The notes beneath the pieces are model-generated. The model was not told the origin of the DNA. It was given only the letters and a program-made list of their open reading frames with translations, and did no database searches. Shown here in pieces: positions 31,245 through 38,598 of a stretch of 64,000 nucleotides of DNA. How positions within the stretch are numbered: position 1 is the first letter of the stretch; every line of letters starts with the position of its first letter. Source of the stretch: an uncultured Collinsella sp. (lineage in GTDB: Bacteria; Actinomycetota; Coriobacteriia; Coriobacteriales; Coriobacteriaceae); the NCBI GenBank assembly GCA_902494565.1, contig CABUTN010000002.1:65118-129117 (forward strand), written 5' to 3'. The translations under genes and the position numbers were made by a program.

Positions 31245-33590
31245 CTACGATCGACCTCGTAAAAACTCAAGGGAGACCAGCGCGATGTCATCGTTCAGCG
31301 CCGACTCGGTATAGCGGTCAAGCTCGCCCAAGACCTTACCGCAAATGCCCGACACGCCCTCCCCCGAAACAGAAAGCAGAAGGTCGCGCAAGCGCTGCTC
31401 GCCAAAGAACGCTCCGGTACGGTCGCGGGCCTCAATCGTTCCATCCGTATACATGAAGAGCATGTCGCCAGGAGCGAACGTAAACACGCCTGTCTCGTAC
31501 ACCATGCTCTCAAAGGCACCGATTACGCCCGATTGGCATCCAAGCAGCTCGACCTCTCCCCCACGAGTCTCGCCGCCACCCAGCGGCATCGACTCTGGCC
31601 TGATGACCATGGTCGGAGGATGGCCCGCCGAACAATACGTTGCGCGTCCGGCTTTAAGGTCAATCTTGGCGATAAAGGCTGTCACAAACGTCTCGACCCT
31701 CGAAAAGCCCATGAGCATGCTATTGAGCGAGCGAGCCATACGGGCAGGCCCCGCACCCTCCCAGGCATAGGCCGTCAGCGCTGTCTTGACGAGTGCTGAC
31801 ATCGAAGCCGCCTCGATTCCCTTGCCGGATACATCGCCCAAAATCATAACGGCACAATCGTCGGGAAGTCGGACAAGCGTATAGAAGTCACCGCCGACCA
31901 ACGCAGAATTCGTTGCCGATAGGTATACCGAATCGGTTGCAATGCCCGGAACGTCACCAAGCGAATTTCTCATGCCGATCTGAAGCGTCTGAGCGATATG
32001 ACGCTCCTCGCGCTTTTGAGATTCGCCTTCATAGATCAGCTCAAAGTCATGCGCCAGATGCACCAGGTAGTCGTATTCAAGGTCGTCAATTGGTTCTTGG
32101 CTGCCATCGCGGAGCAGCAAAGCGCGCCTCGTCGGCCCCTTGGCGATATCAGCGGGAACGATTGCATCGTTGCTTCGTTTGCCATCCGCTTCCGAGTGGT
32201 AGCGCCCCGCTTCGATGCCGGAGTCGACATAAAGTCCCTGACACGGTAGGCCGTGGGCCCTCAACCATGCACCCATAGACGTGGATTCGTCCACACGTGT
32301 AAGGCGCACGTGCTTGAGGTCGTCAGCGCTCGTCCCGCCCAACACCGATGTCTCAAACCCGTCGGGGGCTGCCCCCAGGCGCGCTGCTGGCGCCGTGACA
32401 GAAAAGAAGAGCGACTCAGGGTCTCCCGGTAGCGCCACGCGACTGCCGCCCTCAAAATCGATGACATAGGCTTCGAGGCCCGCATCGTACTCCACGGGGC
32501 AGAAATGGCAATTGAGCACGGCGCAGATTTCGGACGAGACGGCGTGCGAAGCGGCGACCGGATCATCAAGATAGGTAAAAAGCTCATCGCGTAGCAAATT
32601 GAGTGAGCGGCCAAGCTCGGCCGTACGACGAGAGCGAAGGCTCGATGCCATGCCGACCAGCTGGATAGACAGGTAATCGCAAATGACCTCGAGTACATTA
32701 ACGTCATAGGCGAGCGGTGCCTGAGGGCGTTTCCAACCAACTTCCAGCACGCCAAGGATCTGCGTACCGTAAAAAACGGGAAGACAGATCTCGCTGCGGT
32801 ACGGAGGCATATCCTGCACGCGCAACAGGTGCTTAGAACGATTGTCCAGGTCCATGAACATACCGGAGGCGGCCCTATCGCCCTCAAGGTCCTGTTGAAT
32901 CGACAAGCGACAGGCACGCGACTCCCGAAGAACATACGTCGGAATACCAGCGCCATACGGCAAGAACTCGGGCAGGTAGCTGTCGTACAGCTCCTTGGAA
33001 ACACCGCGCAGCTTAAAACCGCCGCTCTCAGAAAAATAGATAGCGGCACCCGAAGCATCGAGTGTTCCTACAAGCTGGTTCAAAACAGTATCAAGCAGGC
33101 TGGGTAACTCATCGGAGCCCACAGTGCTCATAATGACCGAGAGCGTGCCAGAGAGACGCTTGTTCGCCACTCTAAGCTCCGATAACGCACGCTTAAGTTG
33201 ACGGTCGTGAGAATACTGTTCCTCGATACTGTGAAGCGCCACTAGGACACGTGGTGCGCGGCGCCCAAAGATGCGTGGAGGCGTTACGGAGCCCGCGCGA
33301 ACCACGACGGGGATAAAAGAGCCATCACTCAGCTTGAGCATCAGTTCGTTCTCTGAGCCATCAGTTTCAAATGGCAGACGATGTTCCGTCGCACGTTCAA
33401 AAGCGGACGAGTACAGGACGTCTTTAACGTCTCCACCGATGACATCGGCGCGTTCCTCGCACATCAAGCCAAGTAAGCGATTATTCACATGCAGAATGGT
33501 TCCGTCGAGTTCGCAGATGATGACAGCATCGCTCGTGATCTCGACTAGTTGGGCAACGTCTGCCCACTCGTTGCGTTCAAGCGTTTCCAT
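31245..33590 (-). CDS. PAS-GAF-SpoIIE (PP2C) phosphatase
   Basis: 781 residues from the ATG at 33590, with GGTGGGG upstream. A PAS domain (residues about 8-110: ITSDAVIICELDGTILHVNN) is followed by a coiled link, a GAF domain (about 165-310), a second less clear sensor region (about 330-500) and a PP2C/SpoIIE phosphatase (about 550-780). The phosphatase shows VGGDFYTLVRLPDD, MILGDVSGKGIEAA, MFMYTDGTIEARD and NDDIALVSLEF as metal-binding motifs. It resembles RsbP/RsbU-type activators that dephosphorylate STAS antagonists on stress signals. Cytoplasmic, no membrane segment. Paired with the STAS-ATPase gene downstream. Confidence 0.9.
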   Translation of the reverse strand: METLERNEWADVAQLVEITSDAVIICELDGTILHVNNRLLGLMCEERADVIGGDVKDVLYSSAFERATEHRLPFETDGSENELMLKLSDGSFIPVVVRAGSVTPPRIFGRRAPRVLVALHSIEEQYSHDRQLKRALSELRVANKRLSGTLSVIMSTVGSDELPSLLDTVLNQLVGTLDASGAAIYFSESGGFKLRGVSKELYDSYLPEFLPYGAGIPTYVLRESRACRLSIQQDLEGDRAASGMFMDLDNRSKHLLRVQDMPPYRSEICLPVFYGTQILGVLEVGWKRPQAPLAYDVNVLEVICDYLSIQLVGMASSLRSRRTAELGRSLNLLRDELFTYLDDPVAASHAVSSEICAVLNCHFCPVEYDAGLEAYVIDFEGGSRVALPGDPESLFFSVTAPAARLGAAPDGFETSVLGGTSADDLKHVRLTRVDESTSMGAWLRAHGLPCQGLYVDSGIEAGRYHSEADGKRSNDAIVPADIAKGPTRRALLLRDGSQEPIDDLEYDYLVHLAHDFELIYEGESQKREERHIAQTLQIGMRNSLGDVPGIATDSVYLSATNSALVGGDFYTLVRLPDDCAVMILGDVSGKGIEAASMSALVKTALTAYAWEGAGPARMARSLNSMLMGFSRVETFVTAFIAKIDLKAGRATYCSAGHPPTMVIRPESMPLGGGETRGGEVELLGCQSGVIGAFESMVYETGVFTFAPGDMLFMYTDGTIEARDRTGAFFGEQRLRDLLLSVSGEGVSGICGKVLGELDRYTESALNDDIALVSLEFLRGRS

Positions 33591-33615
33591 CGTGGACCCC
33601 ACCGTCTATCGGTAA

Positions 33616-33640
33616 CAAAAAAGCCTCCGAAGAGGCTTCT
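33616..33640 (-). terminator. Terminator of tRNA-Leu
   Basis: AAGCCTC pairs with GAGGCTT around CGAA, followed on the minus strand by TTTTTT (plus 33617-33622). It lies 26 bases upstream of the phosphatase start codon, so the phosphatase either needs readthrough or starts from a promoter not seen. Confidence 0.85.
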
Positions 33641-33649
33641 CAAATGCGA

Positions 33650-33739
33650 TGGTGTCGGAGGCGGGACTTGAACCCGCATGACCAAAAAGCGGTCACTAGC
33701 ACCTCAAGCTAGCGCGTCTGCCAATTCCGCCACTCCGAC
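33650..33739 (-). tRNA. tRNA-Leu (GAG)
   Basis: 90 nt with CCA and a long variable arm (GTGACCGCTTTTTGGTCAT region), typical of Leu. Acceptor GTCGGAG/CTCCGAC, anticodon loop TTGAGGT reading GAG. Confidence 0.96.
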
Positions 33740-33796
33740 ATGCTATGTTGTTGATTCACGGTTCGTTTTGTTGGACCCGCGCGTTCAACGAGGAAG

Positions 33797-33845
33797 ATAA
33801 TAACCTATGATTCGAGAACTGTGCAAGCACTTTTTTCAAAAAAGT
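33797..33845 (-). promoter_or_regulatory. tRNA promoter with palindromic upstream module (3)
   Basis: Minus-strand TTGCAC (plus 33821-33826), 18 bases, TATTAT (plus 33797-33802). The palindrome ACTTTTTTCAAAAAAGT is at plus 33829-33845, again two bases upstream of the -35 box and identical to the copy at 30355. Confidence 0.75.
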
Positions 33846-33883
33846 TTACGAATTTGTAAATGCGCAGGTAGATCCGTGTGTCC

Positions 33884-34008
33884 GGCCCCGAATCGGTGTT
33901 GCCTCCCGGCGCGTCCTCGGGCATGAGCGATATTTTGCTACGCACTTCGTGCTGCAAAATATCGCTCCCCCTGCGGAATGCGCCGGGAGGCAACACCGAT
34001 TCGGGGCC
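33884..34008. repeat. Nested inverted-repeat element, member B
   Basis: A 29-bp perfect outer stem (33884-33912 with 33980-34008) encloses GTCCTCGGGCATG (33913-33925), then a 13-bp perfect inner stem (33926-33938 with 33954-33966) with a 15-nt loop holding GCACTTCGTGC, then CCCCCTGCGGAAT (33967-33979). It lies in the 590-base gene-free stretch 33740-34332, which otherwise holds the tRNA-Leu promoter, a small hairpin at 34099 and member C. Confidence 0.85.
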
Positions 34009-34098
34009 TGCAAATACATACTTCAGGCACAGTTCTCAAACATGTTCTGGGAGCTGATATAAATTTAGTGGCTCGGCTTTGCCTAGCCCTTATATAAG

Positions 34099-34124
34099 GA
34101 GGCCGGAGCTAAAGCTCCGGCCTC
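34099..34124. other. 12-bp perfect hairpin
   Basis: GAGGCCGGAGCT (34099-34110) pairs with AGCTCCGGCCTC (34113-34124) around two bases. A plus-strand CTATCTTT follows, but no plus-strand gene ends here. It may belong to the end of the opp operon or to the repeat cluster around it. Confidence 0.6.
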
Positions 34125-34190
34125 GCTATCTTTCCCATTAGATTAAGTGAGCGATCAAGGAATCACACTCCCCCTGCCGAGTTACCGCAG

Positions 34191-34315
34191 GGCCCGCTCT
34201 GGCGTTGCTTTTCAGAACGTCCCGCAGGACGCAAGAAACCCCCGCCGCACGAAGTGCGCAGCGGGGGTTTCTTGCATGTCCGAGGACGTTCTGAAAAGCA
34301 ACGCCAGGGCGGGCC
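34191..34315. repeat. Nested inverted-repeat element, member C (inverted)
   Basis: A 32-bp outer stem (34191-34222 with 34284-34315) has one T-G wobble. The 15-bp inner stem (34231-34245 with 34261-34275) is perfect. The 15-nt loop is CGCACGAAGTGCGCA. Read on the minus strand, it contains GTCCTCGGACATG, GCACTTCGTGC and CCTGCGG in the same order as member B, but the stems are unrelated in sequence. It ends 17 bases before the oppF stop codon and may also end that operon. Confidence 0.85.
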
Positions 34316-34332
34316 CGGACGAGAACAACCGA

Positions 34333-35361
34333 CTACAGGTCGATGTGCGATTCCTTGATCGGGAACGGCTCCGCGAAGTGGCAGGCACAGCAGTGGCCCG
34401 GGGCAACTTCCTTAAACTCAGGCAGCTTCTCGGAGCAGATGCCCTGAGCGATCGGGCAGCGCGTGTGGAAACGGCAGCCGGTCGGCGGATCCAGCGGCGA
34501 CGGCGGATCGCCAGCGAGGATAATGCGCTTGCGGGTCTTCTGGATATCAGGATCGGGAACCGGCACGGCAGACAGCAGCGACTGCGTGTACGGATGGTGG
34601 GGCTCGCTGTAGAGCGTCTTCCAGTCCGAAACCTCGACCATCTTGCCCAGATACATAACGGCAACGCGATCGGAGATGTGCTGCACGACGGACAGGTCGT
34701 GGGCGATAAACAGATACGCCGTGCCAAACTTGTCCTGAAGTTCCTTGAGCAGGTTCAGGACCTGGGCCTGAATGGATACGTCAAGTGCAGAGACAGGCTC
34801 GTCGCAGATGATCAGCTTGGGCTTCAGAGCGAACGCGCGGGCGATGCCGACACGCTGACGCTGACCGCCCGAGAACTCGTGCGGATAGCGGTTGATGTGC
34901 TCGGGATTCAGACCGACGACGTCCAGCAGCTCGCGGACGCGCTCGATACGCTCCTCCTTGGTACCTACGCCATGAATGGTCATGGGCTCGGAGACGATCT
35001 CGCCGATGGTCATACGAGGGTTCAGCGAAGCATAAGGATCCTGGAAGATAAACTGCATCTCGCGACGCATGTCCTTGATCTCATGCTTGCTCATCTCGGC
35101 AACATCTTTGCCCTGGAAGAACACCTTACCGGCGGTCGGCTTGGTCAAGCGCATGATGGTGCGACCCGTCGTGGACTTACCGCAACCAGACTCACCAACC
35201 AGACCAAAAGTCTCGCCAGGATAAATCTCAAAAGAGATGTCATTTACAGCAGAGACGACACGCTTGGAAAAACGCTTGGCGAACATGCCGGACTCAGCGG
35301 GGAACTCCTTAGAAAGGTGCTCGACCTTCAGCAACGGAGTACGCTCGTTGGTATCTGCCAT
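34333..35361 (-). CDS. oppF: Oligopeptide ABC transporter ATPase
   Basis: 342 residues. Walker A GLVGESGCGKSTTGRTI, Q-loop QFIFQDPYASLNPRM, signature FSGGQRQRVGIARA, Walker B KLIICDEPVSALD. The OppF-type C-terminal domain has CRFHTRCPIAQGIC, whose Cys pattern is found in Opp/Dpp ATPases and may bind Fe-S or metal. It powers peptide import with OppD. Its ATG shares one base with the oppD stop. Last gene of oppA-B-C-D-F. Confidence 0.93.
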   Translation of the reverse strand: MADTNERTPLLKVEHLSKEFPAESGMFAKRFSKRVVSAVNDISFEIYPGETFGLVGESGCGKSTTGRTIMRLTKPTAGKVFFQGKDVAEMSKHEIKDMRREMQFIFQDPYASLNPRMTIGEIVSEPMTIHGVGTKEERIERVRELLDVVGLNPEHINRYPHEFSGGQRQRVGIARAFALKPKLIICDEPVSALDVSIQAQVLNLLKELQDKFGTAYLFIAHDLSVVQHISDRVAVMYLGKMVEVSDWKTLYSEPHHPYTQSLLSAVPVPDPDIQKTRKRIILAGDPPSPLDPPTGCRFHTRCPIAQGICSEKLPEFKEVAPGHCCACHFAEPFPIKESHIDL

Positions 35362-36452
35362 TACGCCTCGCCTCCCTTCTTGGAATCCTTGCGCGTACGG
35401 GACGTCTCAGGAGCGTTCTTGAGAAACTCGGGGTCACCGGAGTAGTGGCACGCAGAGTAATGACCAGACTCGGTGACAACGCGCTCGGGGCGCTGCTTGC
35501 GGCACTTATCGGTCGCATAGGGACAACGAGGCGAGAAAACGCAGCCCTCGGGCAGGTTCATGAGCGAAGGCGGGTTGCCGTGAATCGGCGTAAGCGGCTT
35601 CTTCTCTTCGATGGCCTGCTCCGGGATGGAGCGGATAAGGCCCCAGGTGTAGGGGTGGCGGCTCTCGTAGAAGATTTCCTCAGCAGTACCGAACTCGACG
35701 GGACGGCCGGCGTACATAACCATGATCTTGTCGGCCATGTCGGCGACGACGCCCAGGTCATGGGTAATCATGATGATGGCGTTGCCGTTCTTCTCCTGCA
35801 TTTCCTGCATAAGCTCAATAATCTGAGCCTGGATGGTAACGTCCAGAGCAGTCGTGGGCTCGTCGGCAATCAGAATATCGGGATCGCAGGCAAGAGCCAT
35901 GGCAATCATGACGCGCTGACGCATACCGCCAGAGAACTGGTGCGGATACTCGTTGACGCGCTTCTCGGGCTCGGGAATACCAACGAGGTCCAAAAGCTCG
36001 GTGGCACGCTTGAGCGCCTCCTGCTTGGAGTAGCCACGGTGCAGACGAAGGCCCTCGCCCACCTGCTTGCCGATCTTATAAACCGGGTTCAAGGAGGTCA
36101 TAGGATCCTGGAAGATCATCGCGATATCGTTGCCGCGAATGTGCTGCATCTCTTCCTCGGTCATCTCGAGGATGGAGCGGCCGCGATAGCGAACGTCACC
36201 GCCCTCAATCTTTCCCGGAGGCATCGAGATAAGGCCCATGATGGTCATGGCGGTCACGGACTTACCGGAGCCGGATTCACCGACTACTCCCAGGGTCTCG
36301 CCGCGATCGAGCGTGTAGGAGACACCGTCGACAGCGCGAACGACGCCATCCTCGGTGTGGAAATACATCTTAAGGTCATCGACCTCGAGCAGATGCTGGC
36401 CCTCGGGAACCGGCTGGTCCTTCAGGTCCACATAGTTCTTGTTCTTCTTCAT
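35361..36452 (-). CDS. oppD: Oligopeptide ABC transporter ATPase
   Basis: 363 residues. Walker A GVVGESGSGKSVTAMTI, Q-loop AMIFQDPMTSLNPV, signature FSGGMRQRVMIAMA, Walker B ILIADEPTTALD, and the C-terminal oligopeptide domain with CVFSPRCPYATDKC. It ends overlapping oppF and starts two bases after the oppC stop, so coupling is tight. Partner of OppF in the peptide importer. Confidence 0.93.
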   Translation of the reverse strand: MKKNKNYVDLKDQPVPEGQHLLEVDDLKMYFHTEDGVVRAVDGVSYTLDRGETLGVVGESGSGKSVTAMTIMGLISMPPGKIEGGDVRYRGRSILEMTEEEMQHIRGNDIAMIFQDPMTSLNPVYKIGKQVGEGLRLHRGYSKQEALKRATELLDLVGIPEPEKRVNEYPHQFSGGMRQRVMIAMALACDPDILIADEPTTALDVTIQAQIIELMQEMQEKNGNAIIMITHDLGVVADMADKIMVMYAGRPVEFGTAEEIFYESRHPYTWGLIRSIPEQAIEEKKPLTPIHGNPPSLMNLPEGCVFSPRCPYATDKCRKQRPERVVTESGHYSACHYSGDPEFLKNAPETSRTRKDSKKGGEA

Positions 36453-36454
36453 CC

Positions 36455-37390
36455 TTATGCGTCCTTCATCTTGACGTCGAGGGCGTCGCGCAGACCGTCA
36501 CCCAGCAGGGTGAAGGCGAGCACCGTCGAAAGAATTGCCAGACCGGGCATGATCATCATCCAGGGAGCAGTCAGAAGATACTGCTGACCGTCCTGAATCA
36601 TGGAGCCCCACGAAGGCGTAGGCGGAATAACGCCCATGCCGAGGAAGGACAGAGCGGACTCGGTCAGAATGGCGCCACCAATGTTCATGGTCGCGTAGAC
36701 CACGATGGAGGCGACGGAGTTCGGGAAGATGTGACGCACAACGATACGAGCATCAGATGCACCCATCGCGCGCGCAGCGTCAACATAGTCGTTTTCCTTG
36801 ACCGTCAAGATTGCAGAGCGGAAGACGCGCGCAATCGAAGGCCAGCCGAGAATGCCGATGGCAAAAAAGACGTTCTGAAGACCACGTCCGATAACGGCGA
36901 TCATGGCGACAACGAAAAGCACGTACGGGAACGCTAGGAAAATATCCGCACAGCGCATGATGATCGTATCCCAGATGCCGCCGTAGAAACCGGCCAGAGC
37001 ACCCATGACCAGACCAATCACCGTGGAGATCGCAGTGGCCATAATACCGACGGAAAGCGAAACACGTGCACCGTAGATAACGCGAACGAGAATGTCACGA
37101 CCAAGGGCGTCGGTGCCAAACGGGTGCTCTGCACACGGAGCCATCAGCGACGTCTGGGCCATGGTGGTCGAGTCGGAAGCCGTCGGCGAACCGAGCCAGG
37201 GCTTAGCCCACAGATCTGCGGTCAGGGCAACCACAACGACGATGATGATCCAGCAGACACCGATAACGGCGAGCTTGTTCTTACGAAGACGCTTAAAAGC
37301 GTCGCCCCACAGCGTGCGGGACTTGGCGGGAGCAGATGCGGCCTTGGTGGCGGTAGCCTGCTCCTGAGACTGAGAATCAGTTTCCTGCAT
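36455..37390 (-). CDS. oppC: Oligopeptide ABC transporter permease
   Basis: 311 residues. A long Gln/Ala-rich cytoplasmic N-terminus (MQETDSQSQEQA) precedes the first membrane helix (LAVIGVCWIIIVVVVAL) and an extracytoplasmic loop with HPFGTDALGRDILVRVIYGARVSL, the OppC signature. Five further helices follow, with the EAA-like coupling loop AARAMGASDARIVVRHIFPN. It forms the channel with OppB. Confidence 0.92.
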   Translation of the reverse strand: MQETDSQSQEQATATKAASAPAKSRTLWGDAFKRLRKNKLAVIGVCWIIIVVVVALTADLWAKPWLGSPTASDSTTMAQTSLMAPCAEHPFGTDALGRDILVRVIYGARVSLSVGIMATAISTVIGLVMGALAGFYGGIWDTIIMRCADIFLAFPYVLFVVAMIAVIGRGLQNVFFAIGILGWPSIARVFRSAILTVKENDYVDAARAMGASDARIVVRHIFPNSVASIVVYATMNIGGAILTESALSFLGMGVIPPTPSWGSMIQDGQQYLLTAPWMMIMPGLAILSTVLAFTLLGDGLRDALDVKMKDA

Positions 37391-37404
37391 GAGACGTACC
37401 TCCC

Positions 37405-38442
37405 TTAGGCCTTATCCGACGGACCGCCAAGGCGGATGCGCGGGTCGAGGAATGCATAGCTAATGTCGACGAGCAGGTTGATCACCATGACGACGACGAC
37501 GATGAGCGTAACGCCGCCCATAACGATGGGCCAGTCACGCATGCTAATGGCGCGATAGACCTCATAGCCGATACCGGGCCAGTTAAAGACCGTCTCGGTC
37601 AGGATGGCGCCCGAAAGCATGCCGCCAAAGTCGACACCAATATAGGTAACGACGGGGATGAGTGCATTCTTAAGCGCATGCTTGATGATGATCGCGCGAT
37701 TGGAGAGACCCTTGGCTTTTGCCGTACGGATGTAATCCTGGTTCATGACGTCAAGCAGCTGCGAGCGCATTATGCGGGCAGCATAAGCGGTCGAAACCGA
37801 AGCCAGCGTAATGGTCGGAAGCACATAGTGCATCCAATCCTGATACTGAGAGCTGGCACCGCCGGCACCCGAGATCGGCATGGAGAATGCACCGCCCGTG
37901 GCGTCCTTGAGAATGACGCCAAAGAACAGTTGCAGCAACATACCGAGCCAGAAGGCCGGGACGGCAACGAGGATCGACGTGGTGAGCGTTACCAAAATAT
38001 CCCAGAAGGAATAACGCTTTACCGCCGAAATGATACCCGCACCGATACCCATGATTGCCTCGAGCACGATGGCGCACGCGGCAAGTTTGACCGTATACGG
38101 ATACTTCTGGGCAAAGATTTCCGTAACCGGCAGCTTGCGCTGATACGAATTGCCCAGATCGCCATGAAGCAGGCCGTTCATGTAATACAAGTAACGGTCC
38201 ACGAGCGACGTTTGAACGGGGTCGCCGTTCTCGTCAAGGATCGCGTTGCCGTCCTCGTCCGACTGGACCAGGTGATAGCGAACGCGAAGCTGAAGCTCCA
38301 CCTCGGGGGACAGAGCCTTGTCTCCACCGATCAGCTTGATCGGATCTCCCGGCACGATATTCTGGAGGGCGAACAAAATCAGCGTAACGCCCAAAAACAC
38401 CGGGATGAACTGAAGCACACGTTTAACGATGTACTTACCCAT
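37405..38442 (-). CDS. oppB: Oligopeptide ABC transporter permease
   Basis: 345 residues. First helix VLQFIPVFLGVTLILFALQNIVPGDPI, typical OppB/DppB. A large outer loop (about residues 30-100) follows, then helices with the coupling loop IRTAKAKGLSNRAIIIKHALKNALIPVVTYIG. The C-terminus is YAFLDPRIRLGG. It begins 156 bases after the oppA stop, past an intercistronic hairpin. Confidence 0.93.
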   Translation of the reverse strand: MGKYIVKRVLQFIPVFLGVTLILFALQNIVPGDPIKLIGGDKALSPEVELQLRVRYHLVQSDEDGNAILDENGDPVQTSLVDRYLYYMNGLLHGDLGNSYQRKLPVTEIFAQKYPYTVKLAACAIVLEAIMGIGAGIISAVKRYSFWDILVTLTTSILVAVPAFWLGMLLQLFFGVILKDATGGAFSMPISGAGGASSQYQDWMHYVLPTITLASVSTAYAARIMRSQLLDVMNQDYIRTAKAKGLSNRAIIIKHALKNALIPVVTYIGVDFGGMLSGAILTETVFNWPGIGYEVYRAISMRDWPIVMGGVTLIVVVVMVINLLVDISYAFLDPRIRLGGPSDKA

Positions 38443-38472
38443 ACCACTCCCCTATCTAGGGATTAACCTAAA

Positions 38473-38502
38473 TGGGATGCCGATCGCCAGACCGGCATCC
38501 CA
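38473..38502 (-). other. Stem-loop between oppA and oppB
   Basis: TGGGATGCCG (38473-38482) pairs with CGGCATCCCA (38493-38502), followed on the minus strand by only TTT. It probably protects the oppA mRNA 3' end or partly terminates, so that the binding protein is made in excess of the permeases. Confidence 0.7.
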
Positions 38503-38598
38503 AAATTACCATCAGCCAGTTTACCCCAGGTTAGGGAGAACTGTATGTTTCCCATGAGGTCTACGTAAATACTTGACCCTCACGGAAGCTGCAAACTC

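Noticed and set aside
33805..33996. 63-codon minus-strand frame
   Set aside because: It is contained in the promoter and inverted-repeat element B and has no ribosome binding site.
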